Shown here: positions 29,001-44,000 of the stretch, piece after piece | How the letters are laid out: every line of letters starts with the position of its first letter | Numbering within the stretch: the first letter of the stretch is position 1 | Assembly (NCBI GenBank): GCA_032209605.1 | Contig: JASFXZ010000034.1 | Location: 6,193,649-6,257,648, forward strand | Length of the DNA: 64,000 bases | From: Mactromeris polynyma | Taxonomy: Eukaryota > Mollusca > Bivalvia > Venerida > Mactridae | Reading direction: 5' to 3' | The notes under the pieces: generated by a model | The model's database searches: none | Told to the model about the DNA's origin: nothing | What the model saw: only the letters and a program-made list of their open reading frames with translations | Program-made: the position numbers and the translations under genes

Positions 29001-32000
29001 CAACCAACTTGTTCGTGATCCTAACCTGAACTCTAATATATTGTTTCTTTGAACCATTTAGTTTCTTGCTAAATGTAGTTTTCAGTATGAAAAATTGTTC
29101 TTCTGATGTGAAAATCTGTAGTATGAAAATGTTCTTCATCAATTGATCAAATAGTCTTGCATTTTTTGTTATCTTTATTTCATTGGTCAAGAAATGCTAA
29201 TGCATATTCATGCATTACAAAGTTCCACTAGCCAATTTGTTAAGGGTATCATGTATGTTATGAATAGCCTGGGTACCGAGGATGACTTAAACAGACAGGT
29301 CAGAAATCCAGGAAGCAGACATGATATGCTTTCATCACCACTCAATGTTTAAATGAGACAGATGTGTATTATTTGATTTACAATACAGGGATAAACTTGG
29401 TGAGACACTGCATGAAGAGTGGGATACAGCCAAACAAGACTACAAATCCAAGCATCTACACATGTCAGCATTATTTCTCATGAAGACAGGAGATGTCAGT
29501 GGTGCTGTTGATCAAGATGATGATACGGATAAAAAATGTGAGTCAACTTTGAAATACACATTATAATAAATCATGTCCACTCAGGATGTATTGTCTGACA
29601 CCTACAGCTGATCTATACTGTGTCCCTCCATTCATTGTCTGACACCTACAGCTGATCCATACTGTGTCCCTCCATTCATTGTCTGTTGCTGATGAAGTTT
29701 CCACTTTGTCATGGTTGGCTTTATCAAATACAGCCATTGGATTGGTTATTTATGCAGTAAATTGTATTTGTTATTTGTGGGTATCTGATGATGTCTTCAT
29801 CACATACTAATGAAACCTGATAAATGAAGTTTATTGTTTACATGCTTGTTGCTTTTATTGAGCCATTGTCCAGGTAAGGTTGTAAGAACCATTGTCCAGG
29901 TAAGGTTGTAAGTACTATTGTCCAGGTAAGGTTGTAAGAACTATTGTCCAGATAAGGTTGTAAGAACTATTGTCCAGGTGAGGTTGTAAGTACCATTGTC
30001 CAGGTAAGGTTGTAAGTACCATTGTCCAGGTAAGGTTGTAAGTCATTGTTCTAAGTGATTCTATATTTTCTTATTGTGTGAAATTATATATTTATACTAT
30101 ATAATCTTCACAGATGAAATACAACTTGCCAATATGGAGAAGGCCCTATCCTCTGCAGACAATCAAATCATTGATCTGGAAGCTAAATCACATAATCTCA
30201 AAGATGAGAGAAATAGATACAAGGACAAAGTTGAGGTAATTTTTATTCTGATCTACTTGAAACCTGCCCTGCTTTCAGTAAAGGTATTTGAGGCTCACGT
30301 TTCGTAATGTTTTGCAATTTTGTTCCCCGTGTGAAGTCAATGGGATAAGTTGGGCCAGGGATACAAAACAAAACGTGAACAACTGGTAGCCGTAACTGAA
30401 GGCAGCCCTGGTCTGAATGTGTGTCTTAATGTAATGCAAATCATGTGGTGTCATGAGGTGTCAAAAGCTAGGTCATACAGTCAAATCATAGAAAAAGCAT
30501 GCTTACATTCTAGAGACCTGGTTAATATGAAACTTAGTTTCATTAATAAAGTCAAGTTTGATACTGGGTCATGTGGGTTAAAAAAACTAGGTCACAGGGT
30601 CAATCTATAAGAACGGGCTGTTAACTCTCCGGATGCCACATTTAGTGCTTAATCTACATGAGATCTGGTCAGAATATTAGTCCTTGTGGAATCTAGATCA
30701 AGCTTGAAACTGGATCCTTTTCGTACAAAAACTTCGTCACTAGGTCACTACTAACAAAATATCCCTTGTTAATCTTTAGTGGCCAAATTTTCTACCTGAT
30801 CTAAATGAAGTATGGTCAGAAAGGTGGTGTTAATGTAAGTTTTTAGAAATGTTTGCTTATAGTTGTTAAGTTTTTGTATCTCCGTCATTGTATCAAATCT
30901 ATATAATGTCACATGGTTGTGTATATATTATAGGACTTGGAGAAGATGATGTTAGATATGCAGAAACAAGCAGAATTGAATACTGCATTGATGGCAGATT
31001 CACAGAGTAGTGCTGTAAGTGCTTACAATCTTCCATTAGGCCTAAAAAAATATCTGTGTTTCGGGTAACCCGACCCTACCTGTCGAAAAACACAGACCCT
31101 AGAGTTTTTTATGACCCTGGAGAATTTTTTTTTCGATTTTTAATTGTTTTTGAAAAAAAAAAAAAAAACTTTGTCCCTACCCTAACTTTTTGGAGTACAT
31201 TTTTGAGACCGTTACCCTTAACACAGATATTTATTTTTTTTGGCCTTACTTGTATTCTAGGTTTATTGTTACAACTGAATCGATTTCTAGGAAGAAAGCT
31301 AATACTTCCTTCTACTGTAAGCCATACATACTTTTTACGTCTGGTATTGTTTTATGCTAAATTTATCCTCATACCCTGCAGCATTACATTTATCCTGGTA
31401 ATCTTTCATTCATGCTGGTACCCTGAAATGCTAAATTTATCCTCATACCCTGCAGCATTACATTTATCCTGGTAATCTTTCATTCATGCTGGTACCCTGA
31501 AATGCTAAATTTACACTCATACCCTGCAGCATTACATTTATCCTGGTAATCTTTCATTCATGCTGGTACCCTGAAATGAAATTTACACTCATACCCTGCA
31601 GCATTACATTTATCCTGGTAGTCTTTCATTCATGCTGGTACCCTGAAATGCTAAATTTACACTCATACCCTGCAGCATTACATTTATCCTGGTAGTCTTT
31701 CATTCATGCTGGTACCCTGAAATGCTAAATTTACACTCATACCCTGCAGCATTACATTTATCCTGGTAGTCTTTCATTCATGCTGGTACCCTGAAATGCT
31801 AAATTTATCCTCATACCCTGTAATATTTTGTTTTGCCCGCCATTTGAAAAATAACTCAAGTACCATTTTGTCTCTCAGGTTCTTACTTGGTTCATCGGGT
31901 TTAACGCCGTTTCTCAACAATATTTCAGTTATATGCGGCGGCCGGTTCATCTAACCAGTTTTTCCTGGACTGAATTCTAACCAGTACTAACTTACCCTTC

Positions 32001-35000
32001 CACAAGGAGCCGGCAACTTCTCCACATGTGGAGGAAAATCGTCATTTTTGTAAAATTTTCATGGAAGGGTATGACCTGCCGCGACTGGGAATCGAACCCG
32101 GATCACCGGGTTACAAGTCCAGCGCACTAACCACTGGACCACAGCCGCAGCTCCTGAATTTTGTGACAAAACAATTTAATATTGTTTAATTTCTCATATT
32201 AATAAAACATATATGAGACATAGGTGACATATTTCAGGAATTGACAGAGCAAGTTAGTGTCATGCAAAAGAGAGGCGATAGTTTAGAAGGAGAACTAATG
32301 CAAGAACGCATGTCACACGTTAACACAAGAGATGAGATGGAAACACTTCGCAAACAGATGGATATACAGAAACAAGAGTTGGAGAATGAGAAACAAGGCA
32401 TGGAAGTTAGAATTAATGGAGCTAAAGTTGGTCTTGAAGCTCAACTTGATGTTAAAGACGAGGTAGGTCATTCGTTTAAACTTACTTAGTTTTACATTGA
32501 TTGTAAACAGATAAGATGGTTGTTTAAACATAAAATTAATACACTGAAATATACAGGGATTAAAAATAAATTGCATACAAATTACACATCGAGATCTGAT
32601 AGAATCTAATTGAGTAATAATTTGAGCACTGCTGTGGGATTTACAACCTCTTCTGTAAGTGACGTCATTTCAAGAAAACGCAACATGTGATGTCACTATT
32701 TGCAAGCTGGAAACAATATTTACTTCATATGGTTGCTTCGTTTTCATATTGCTGTATGGGGCAAATATTGCTTACTGTCAGTACATGGTGACGTCACATG
32801 TGACGTTTTCTGGAAATGACGTCACTTAAAGAAGAGGTTGGAAATCGTACAGCGGCGCTCATTTATGTTATTTGAACTTCCTGTCTATTGAATTTTGTAT
32901 CATTTATGTTACCAGGAGTTGAAATCACTTAAAGACAAGAATCAAGCATTAGAAGCAGAAAAGCTGTCCAAGTTACCTCCAGATGCCGCTGCTGAGGTCA
33001 AGAAACTCCAAGATCAACTGGTTAGTTCCGAAATATTTGTTTCTCACCTGTCAGTTGCTTCACTGACATTTCTTCCAAAACCACATGGCTGATTTTGACA
33101 AACTTTACAGGAATAATCCTTAGAGGGTTCTCTGCCAAATTAACTGATGTGGATGTCAGTAGTAACTGTCACATGTACATCTGTTTGATTTATGCTTTAA
33201 CCCTCATTTCTGAAGCAAACTTAATCAAAATTGGACAAGTTGTATATTGCTAAAGTTCTTTACCAAAATCAGGCTAAAATCAGGCCTTTATGCCAGGAGT
33301 TAACATACCATTTGTAATCATGTTTACTATTTAAAATGTTAAATGGTCCATATTGTCTGTAAACTTTTTATCATTTAAATTGCAAGATAAATAAATAAGT
33401 TTTATAATCATGTGTTTGATGATATTACAGAGAGAGTTAGAAGACAACCAGAGTAGAAGTAAGAATTCTGATGCTGCAATGAATGGACAGGTTACTGAAC
33501 TGACGTCCAAGCTTGAGGTGGCCTCGAAAAATCTAGAAGCTCAGAGAGCTGCTAACAGAGAACTCGAGGTTTGTCTTCATTGTTATGTACAAGAGGTGTA
33601 TGTACCCTTCCACTATAAATAACTGAATGAAAAGTCTTCATTCCATACACATACATAGTATGTACCCTTCCACTATAAATAACTGAATGAAAAGTCTTCA
33701 TTCCATACACATACATAGTATGTACCCTTCCACTATAAATAACTGAATGAAAAGTCTTCATTCCATACACATACATAGTATGTACCCTTCCACTATAAAT
33801 AACTGAATGAAAAGTCTTCATTCCATACACATACACAGTATGTACCCTTCCACTATAAATAACTGAATGAAAAGTCTTCATTCCATACACATACATAGTA
33901 TGTACCCTTCCACTATAAATAACTGAATGAAAAGTCTTCATACCATACACAGTATGTTTCCCTGTTTGTGTACTCAATTTATGAGTATGATTATCACATT
34001 TAGAAATTCATGAGTATTTAAATGTCACTGTTTACCTCATGCTTAACTGAGTTTACCCTCACAGACAACAACATTCTTTAGTAGCAATAAACTGTATTCT
34101 GCTACTCTATTTATAAAATTTATGAGTTCTTATCGATGTTATGGTGATGTTATGGTGATGTTATGGCGATAGCAAAACAAGTCAATTTGCTAACTTATTT
34201 ACTGGCAGATAAACTAGTCTATCTGCCTGGTTATATGTGTACATGTTGTGTTATCATCCACAGGTCAAGTTGAATGGTTTCCCCCTGCCTGGTTATATGT
34301 GTACATGTTGTGTTATCATCCACAGGTCAAGTTGAATGGTTTCCCCCTGCCTGGTTATATGTGTACATGTTGTGTTATCATTGACAGACCAAGGTGAATG
34401 GTTTCCCCCTGCCTGGTTATATGTGTACATGTTGTGTTATCATCCACAGACCAAGGTGAATGGTTTCCCCCTGCCTGGTTATATGTGTACATGTTGTGTT
34501 ATCATCCACAGACCAAGGTGAATGGTTTCCCCCTCCCTATATGTGTACATGTTGTGTTATCATTCACAGGCCAAGGTGAATGGTTTCCCCCTGCCTGGTT
34601 ATATGTGTACATGTTGTGTTATCATTCACAGGCCAAGGTGAATGGTTTCCCCCTGCCTGGTTATATGTGTACATGTTGTGTTATCATTCACAGGTCAAGG
34701 TGAATGGTTTCGCCCTGCCTGGTTATATGTGTACATGTTGTGTTATCATCAGCAGGTCAAGGTGAATGGTTTCCCCCTGTCTGGTTATATGTGTACATGT
34801 TGTGTTATCATCCACAGGTCAAGGTGAATGGTTTCCCCCTGCCTGGTTATATGTGTACAAGTTGTGTTATCATTCACAGGCCAAGGTGAATGGTTTCCCC
34901 CTGTCTGGTTATATGTGTACATGTTGTGTTATCATTCACAGGCCAAGGTGAAACAGAACAGACAGGAGAAAGAGAAAGACACGAAGAAATTGTCTCGTCA

Positions 35001-38000
35001 TATGGAAGAGAAACAACAGAAAACGGCATCAGAAGATAAACAACGTATCACAATGCTTGTAAAACGTATCAAGGAGCTTGAATCTAAGGCTGGCAAGGGA
35101 GCAGTGAGTTTGTTATCATTAATTATCATTATAGCTGTCTGCTTTTAACAATTTAACGATTTTAGTCTCTACAATCTGTAATTTATTGATTTTTACTTGA
35201 TTAGAGTTTTAGCATTTATCATGTAGCATGGTTTTTATACTGTGCAATAATTGTATGTATATACAGTCAAACCTGTGTTAAAGACCATCTGCGAACAAAG
35301 ACCACTATTGCAAAACCTGTCTGCAAAGACCACCAATTTTATCTCCCATCAGACCATTTTCAATGATATTTAATCTGTTAATAGAGACCACCTGTAAACA
35401 AAGACCACATTTTGCTGTTCCCATGGGTGGTCTTTACAGACAGGTTTGACTGTAATTACATAAATAAAAAAGGATATTCACTTTCTTTTTGTAAAATTTA
35501 GTTTTTTGTATTCCGTGTCTACTGATAAAAAGTACTAACAATGTGGTTCTATTTCAAATAGTGTCTGAAAACAAACGGATATTATCAAAAATGTGTTAAT
35601 GTTTTATATTTTTGTTTCATTGCTATCAAGTTTGCTTTGTTTATTTTCAGAATGTTATACCTGTGGTAAGTACAACTTAATCATTATACACACCAAACTA
35701 ACATATCTATAACATCGGTTCGTCCATAGCCATATATAAGACGTGGTATGTCTGTCCATTCAAAGCCATATCTATGACAAGGGTATGTCTGTCCATTCAA
35801 TGCCATATCTATGACAAGGGTATGTCTGTCCATTCAATGCCATATCTATGGCAAGGGTATGTCTGTCCATCCAAAGCCATATCTATGACAAGGGTATGTC
35901 TGTCCATTCAAAGCCATATCTATGACAAGGGTATGTCTGTCCATTCAAAGCCATATCTATGACAAGGGTATATCTGTCCATCCAAAGCCATATCTATGAC
36001 AAGGCTATATCTGTCCATCCAAAGCCATATCTATGACAAGGGTATGTCTGTCTATCCAAAGCCATATCTATGACAAGGGTATATCTGTCCATCCAAAGCC
36101 ATATCTATGACAAGGGTATGTCTGTCCATCCAAAGCCCTATATAAGACATGGGTATGTCTGTCCATCCAAAGCCATATCTATGACAAGGGTATGTCTGTC
36201 CATCCAAAGCCATATATAAGACAAGGGTATGTATGTCCATCCAAAGCCCTATATATGACAAGGGTATGTCTGTCCATCCAAAGCCCTATATATGACATGG
36301 GTATGTCTGTCCATCCAAAGCCCTATATATGACATGGGTATGTCTGTCCATCCAAAGCCATATCTATGATAAGAGTATGTCTGTCCATTCAAAGCCATAT
36401 CTTTGTCAAGGGTATGTCTGTCCATTCAAAGCTATATCTACGTCAAGGACATGGTCTGTCAATCTGAAACCATATCTATGACAAGGGTATGTCTGTCCAT
36501 CCAAAGCCATATTTAAGACACAGGTACGTCTGTCCATTCAATAAATTTGATGGTTTTATGTTCTCAGGCTGCTGGAGGTGGTGACAAGGGAGGTGAAACA
36601 TTGATGTTAAAACGGGAAATTAAGGATCAAGCTGCAGAGATTAAACGATTGGAGAAGGAATTGAAGTTTGCTGGTGGAGGTGGGGCTTCCATGAAAGATG
36701 CAATGACTGATGTGAGTTATTCTTTTTTTTCTTCCCCCTTGTGATATATAAATAAAAGACAGATGGGGAAAATGGACTGCCCAGTTTTCCCCACATTTTT
36801 AGTAATAATCTTATAATCCTATTGCTCTTGTTCTAAATACACTTGTTGCACAATATAAGATATGTGCTCATGTTTTAAGTTTGTAAAATTTGCTTTAGTT
36901 TTTAGCTTACCTAAGCATGCAGTGCACAAAGTGAGCCATTATAATTGCATTGTGTCCATCTTCCATAGACGTGCGTCTTGTGTTGTCAACAATTAGCTTG
37001 CTAACACTCTAGATGTCACATCTTGTACTTGATCTTCATGAACCTTGATCAGAATGTTTGTCTACATGAAATGCGAGTCAAGTTCGATACAGGGTCTCAC
37101 ATTCCTGATACACTTATTGCAGTCGTGTTTGTAATGGCATGAAGTATATTTTGTTTTCCAGAAAAAGAAGTCGGCACAGCATGAGAAAATACTGAAGGAG
37201 TTGGAGAAAAGAATGGAATATGAGAAAGAGAAATCTGGTAAAATTGTTGAAGGACTCAAAGCTGCCGACGAGGAGAATAAAACGCTTTCAAAGGTCAATA
37301 AAATACTAAATTGAGGGTAAAGCAAGACTATTGTAACTCCCATGTGTTTATTTAGGAGTTACTATTGTCTTGCACTGAACCCTCAAGTTATAAATTCTGG
37401 ATAATTTCACATCTTTCTTGCTTCGTTTTCATAATTTGTGTTGTAAATCATAATGATTTATGGTTTGGTAAGATTCTTTGACCAGATTTTAACATCCCCA
37501 TGTCTCGTTATATTTGTTTCACCATAAACAACATCATTATAAGTTGATGAACCTATAAAACTAGGAATGTCAACGAATGGCAATTCGGTATTCCAATATT
37601 CTGTCGACCTTCCAAACAAATACTCAAACATTCGACCTTCTTATTTAATAATAATACATTTTAAATTCGAAGTTTAACTTTATGCTTATCAATTTTGTGT
37701 TTTAAACTGATCATTCAAGTTGTAAAAATCCCACGATTACTTATAAGCTCAGGACCGGAGTGTTATATCTCTTACACCGGAGTGTTATATCTCTCTTGCC
37801 CCCAAATATACACCATAACATGTCAGTTAACAACTATAGATGTTATTTTCACATGTAAAATGTCATTCAATGCGATAATGCCTGTCATTGTAATTTAATA
37901 CATTTGCATTCAGTATTTATATTGAAGATATATATTTTATCGAATATTCAAATGCCGAATCAGTATTGGAATATATTGATGTGCAAACAAATATCCGAAT

Positions 38001-41000
38001 ATTCATTGACATCCGTATAATTATAAACATATGATTTCTGGAAGGTTAAAACAAACGTTTTACAAATTGTGTTGATCTCTGTAACTTGAATATTGTTGGA
38101 AGCTTATATAAAACTGGACGACCATTTGGTTTAAAAGATAACCAAAACTCAATTTGATTGGTTGAAATGTTGTTTGGCCAAGTAATGAGCCAATCAAATT
38201 GATTGAAATTACATGTGACCTCAGGTTAAAACATTGACTACTGATTGTAAAATGAGGTGTAAAGTTTACCTTACAAATCTATTCAGGAATTAGATGAAAA
38301 GAATCGTACACTGGCTAAGTTGACAGCGGAAATGAAGACAATCGGTCTGGCTGCCAAAGAGGGTATTGAAGCGGCTGCTAAAGTGAAAGATTTGGAGACA
38401 GAAAATAAGAAACTTGGAGATGAAAATATTGTATTGACCAAAAACTTTGAAAGTGAAAGGGTGAGACAGTTGCATTACAATGGATTAATTCAGTGAAGAC
38501 ATGTGCTTGTAATAATTGGAGGATTTACTGTTGGAAATGATAATTACGTAAATTTGTCACATGTTATAACTAAGATATAATTAGTTTCATGTAAGAAATG
38601 ATTAACTTGCATACAATAAATGGTATATCTGAAAGATATTGTAACACTGACTGGTTCAATTAAAATGTTGTGTGATTGGATGTCTCTTGAGCTAACTTTA
38701 GCTTTTGTGTCTAACTGGAGCAGTAGTTGTTTACTGCATGTACAGTCAAACCTGTGTTAAAGACCACCTGCGAACAAAGACCACTATTGCAAAACCTTTC
38801 TGCAAAGACCACTAATTTTATCTCCCATCAGACCATTTTCAATGATATTTAATTTGTTAATAGAGACCACCTGTAAACAAAGACCACATTTTGCTGTTCC
38901 CATGGGTGGTCTTTACAGACAGGTTTGACTGTATGCAGTAAAACCTCCCTTAAAGACCACTGCAATATCAAGAACACAATTTTCAAGCCCACTTTCACTG
39001 TTTTGCTCTTTATTCAACCTCAATATTCAGACCACCTCAATATTCAGACCAGTTTTCAAGGGTCCCAAGGGTGGTCTTATTATCGAGGTTTTACTGTATT
39101 AACATTATTGGTATAATATTTTACAGGTATTACGCAAGAAATATTACAACATGGTTGAAGATATGAAGGGGAAGATCCGTGTATACTGTAGAGCCAGACC
39201 AATGAGCCAGTCGGAGCTGGACAGGGTAGGTGTATAAGAAATTATTGTGATAGGTAGATCGTGCTATCAACACGGTCAAAGGAATGGAGATGCTTGTTTT
39301 GTCACTGAGAAACATTAAATAAATTGTACAATATTATACAGTGTAACATACAGCGGAACTTGTTCATCCCAGCCTGGTTAGCTCCGTAGGTAGAGTGCTG
39401 GACTGTCACCTGGAAGTTGTGGGTTTGATTCCCAGGTGGGGTTGCCAGTCAATAGCAGTCATATCCTACTGTGACATTTGGCCTGTGATACATATGGGGA
39501 TGTCTTCAGCTTTTCATACCGAGTAATTCAATATTGCTTCACGCATTGTAGTTTAAACAATTAGGTGTGATAAATCGCTGTATATGTGTCATTTGGAGCT
39601 AAATTTAAACGGATTATGCAGCATTACTATCGTAAGTTCTACAGGTATCGAGATCATATAACATCGTTGCTAAGCAACTGACGTTGTTTGATGTAGGCAT
39701 GTCAAGTGATGAGACGTTAGTGTGTTTGTAACCTGTTCTTGAGTATACCTGATTTGCAGTCATACTCTGTGATTGCTGGTGTTCTTGTGTCAAAAATTGC
39801 TTTATTTTCGCAACAACATAATTTTTGCATTAATTTGTGAATCTGGAGTCTCGCGAATTCAAAATTCTCGCGAAAATATGCTTGTGGCGAATAAAATCAT
39901 GAATGTACGAATTTGATGCATATCCGAAATTGTTGTATACTCTGCTATGTATTACCAGCGATGTGAGTGTCTAACAATTTGATATATAAATAGATATTCA
40001 AACAATAACACAAACCATTTCTGTCAATCATAAATTCGCGACAGAGGAAAGACGCGAATTCATCATTTCGTGAGATACTTTTGAGCAAGACTTTCATGAA
40101 AATTTAATTTTGGGAAAATAAAATGATTTACGCTAGTCGAAGTGAACTTAGAATGAAAATAGATTGAGCATGTAAACTGGTGGCCTTGTCAATGTTCAGT
40201 TTGAAACCTTCTTTACCTGCATGTATGTCATATTATATTTCAATACAGTGGTTTTTCAAGTACATATGTAATTGTTTATTCCAGGGAAACAAACCTGTAT
40301 GCCAGTCTGCAGATGAATACAGTGTCAGTGTAGCTACAAGCAGAGGTCTCAAAGAATTCCAGTATGATCAGGTGTTCATGGAACAAAGTACACAGGAGAA
40401 AATATTCGAGGATACCAATGTAAGTGTCAATACAGTCACACACTGAAACTATGGTCATTATTTGTGTCAATACAGTCGCACACTGAGACTGTGGTCATTA
40501 TTTGTGTCAGTACTGTCACACACTGAGACTGTGGTCATTATTTACATGGCTTCATATTAGTTATTTGATAAAAATATAAATGCAGCAACTTTGAGAACAC
40601 TGACACAACACATGTTCAATATTTTTATGAACTAGTATTTGACCTAGGCACTCTGACACATGTGTCTACCAAACTAAACTTTGTCTTGTCCGATCAATAA
40701 CTTTAGAAGCGCATTTGTCCAATCATCACCAAATTTGGTCTGAATGTGTTTTGCTCAAGTCACTTGGGAGTTATCACCTTTTATTATAGAATTACCTAAA
40801 ATTTGTCTTACATAATCCTTTTTACAATGATAAGTTTCACACATCAGTGACATAACCATGGAACGGGCATGTAATGCAAATGCACTCTTGTTAAACCTTG
40901 GGATCATGTTTAGTGACATACTATCTCAGCCAAGTTTGATAAACAACCAATTTACCCCAGTTGCTGCAGAGTTATGGCTCTTTGATGCCAAATTTAGACC

Positions 41001-44000
41001 CGATTAGCTCTGTCCGTCATCTGTCATAGAAACCCTTTTTCCAGTCTCTACCAAACTTTGTCAAAATGTTAAGGGCATAGTAACTTCTCAAATCTGAAAA
41101 AACGGCCAGATAGTCCAAATTCTTCTGCAGTTATGGCCCTTTGTTTGCCAAATATAGACCAAACTAGCTCTGTCTGTCATCTGTCTTAAAAACCCTTTAT
41201 CCAGTTTCTACCAAACTTTGTCAAAATGTTATGGGTATTCTAATTTTGGAAATCTGTTGATTTTGGATATTTTCAGAATTTGATTCAGTCTGCTGTAGAT
41301 GGATACAATGTGTGTATATTTGCGTACGGACAGACGGGGTCGGGTAAAACATTTACCATGATTGGTGATCGAGATCAGAAGTATCCTGGTATCGCCCCTA
41401 GAGCTTTCAACAGATTATTTGAACTAGCTGGGGAGCTCAAGTAAGAACTTTTTATTTACAGTCAAACCTGTGTTAAAGACCACCTGCGAACAAAGACCAC
41501 TATTGCAAAACCTGTCTGCAAAGACCACCAATTTTATCTCCCATCAGACCATTGTCAATGATATTTAATCTGTTAATAGAGACCACCTGTAAACAAAGAC
41601 CACATTTTGCTGTTCCCATGGGTGGTCTTTACAGACAGGTTTGACTGTATATTGCTCATGCTGACTGGTATATTGGAACACACACATTTTACGACATAAC
41701 AACAATATCAAAAATGTGCTCGAAACAAAATGAGGTAGAAAAAAATGTCTCAGAAATGTGTTTGTTCAGGAAATACATATCCTGGTAGATATACTTGGAC
41801 ATGCCTGATGCCACATTAGTTCACTTTTAAACACAAGTATTAAAAAAATTGAAACCGCTAAATTTTGTTGTTGTAGTGATGTTTACCAAGACTATGTATC
41901 CCCTAAATACATTTTTGAAAGTAATATGAAGAATGATAACCGTTTCATTGCATACTAGTGTATATCTCATGTTAATATACCTCACGTGACTTTGTGTTGT
42001 CAAATTTCCATATACTCATTATGAGTCATTCTGTACTATTACCCTGACAGTACGTTTTTCACCAGGTGATAGTGTAGTATCACTTAAATTCGTGGGTTTG
42101 AAATTTCGCGCACACAGCAAAAAAGGCAGTTTCGTGTGGGCCTAAATTCGCGCATTTTAAATTTTTGAAGAAAAAAAATCAGACAAAAATGACGGTTTCG
42201 CAGTGCGTTTTATTATTTCGTATATCCGTATCATAAGCTGTATATAGCAATATTCTACATATTAACTCGTAAGATGGGGGTTATCTCTGTAATAGAGTCG
42301 CCAATTAACAAGTTTATGGCCAATTGTCATATCTGAATACAATAGAAACATGTGAAACTTGAATAAACAACATGACAAGCGAGGTTCGCGTCATATTTTG
42401 ATCAGTGTCACCAAGCTCTTGATTCCCTGGTTTAGAACTGATTTTCGGACTGGTATCCCGATTATACACTTTCGGTTATGAGTTTGACAAGTTACTTCAG
42501 CGAACCAGTCAGGAACGAATTAAAACATCCCCATAACAATACCACAAACAATATGACACGTCCAACGGGTAATTGGCGTTAATTGACATGACTGTACGAT
42601 GAAAAGTGTAGAAACAACATAAGATCGATAAACAATATAAAGGTGTTGGAGATCTTTCATAAATGGCGCCCTGGCAAATACTCTAAAACAACAATGACAA
42701 GTGCGAATAATTCCTTCACACCTAATTATTATTTTTTTGTAACTTCAAATCATTCTTGTCTTTCAAGAATTAAAGTATGAAGAAAAAAGTTGCAGTGCGT
42801 GCACTCCGGATGACTCAGATTTTATGCAGTCGTGTATTCTTTATATAAACATCGTAAACAAAGAAAAATCAATTTATGAATTAAAGTACCATTTAAACCA
42901 CTCTTACGTACTAGTAATCAAACTGTGTCAAAATATTCCATGTTCCTAATTATTCCACAAAGATAATCAGAAAAAACAGCGACATATTATGAAAAGAAAA
43001 AACATAAGTGCATATACACACATTTTCAGACAGTCAAAAATTCAGATAGCCATGTTAGTTTCGGAAGTTAAATAATCGCGCGGACCTAAGTCAAAAATTC
43101 AGATAGCCATGTTAGTTTCGGAAGTTAAATAATCGCGCGGACCTAAATTCGCGCTTCGTCTCTAGCGCGAAATACACGAAAATTAGACCTGCGCGAATTC
43201 AAATGATACTACAGTAGTATACTATCTGTCTAACATGACTAAAAATAGACAATTCTGGTTTCCCAAGTTCATGATGGTAGATGCTTATTGAAATGCGTTG
43301 TAAATCCGTTATTTCCGGACCTTGCAACTATTCCCAACGACAAAATGACGATAACTGTAACAAACAGTTTGTAGTGTTGAATTTTTTTCATTTATATTAA
43401 TTGCATGCTTGTGTATATCTCATGATATTGTTGATTATCAGGAACAAATTCACGATCAAGATTGAAACCTACATGTTGGAATTGTACAATGACAAACTCA
43501 TCGATCTGTTTTCAAAACCCGGAAATTCCGATGATGTAAGTATAGTTTGTATTTTATATTCCTACAAGGATACATTGATTTTACTGTTTCGGTATCTGTT
43601 CAGATTTACTGGCCAAAGGGCAGAGAGCTAATTGTCCATCTTGTGGGATAAGTTCAAATATGTTTTATGTGCATATCTTAATGAGTTACCTTCAATACAT
43701 AAAGTTTATTATTATTATGAGTGTGTGCATCCATCCGTCCGTCTGTTAACTTTTCATTCAAAAGACATCTCCTCCTAAACAACTTGGCCAATTTTGACCA
43801 AACTTCACGGAAACGTTCCTTGGGTCAGGTCCTCTTTCAAAGTTGTTCAAATCATACTACGTTCTGTTGCATAAGTAAGTTGCAGGAGCTTAATTGAAAA
43901 CCATAAGGCCCATGGCCCGTATTCATAAAGCTCCTAAGATTTTAAGTAAGGCAATTCCTTATCTTTATAAAATCTCTTTAAAATAGCACTGAAGAATTTT

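Noticed and set aside
31056..31475. 139-codon open frame
   Set aside because: Runs through a Harbinger-like MITE into the 74-bp array; no splice or domain support.
33552..33977. 141-codon open frame on the minus strand
   Set aside because: Entirely within the 60-bp array; repeats of 20 codons are an artefact.
34336..34889. Overlapping ~61-codon frames encoding [17 protein letters not shown] peptides
   Set aside because: Each is one or two units of the 62-bp intronic array; no independent gene signal.
39369..39441. Functional tRNA-Asp gene
   Set aside because: A and B boxes are good but the acceptor stem does not pair well; treated as a SINE head.
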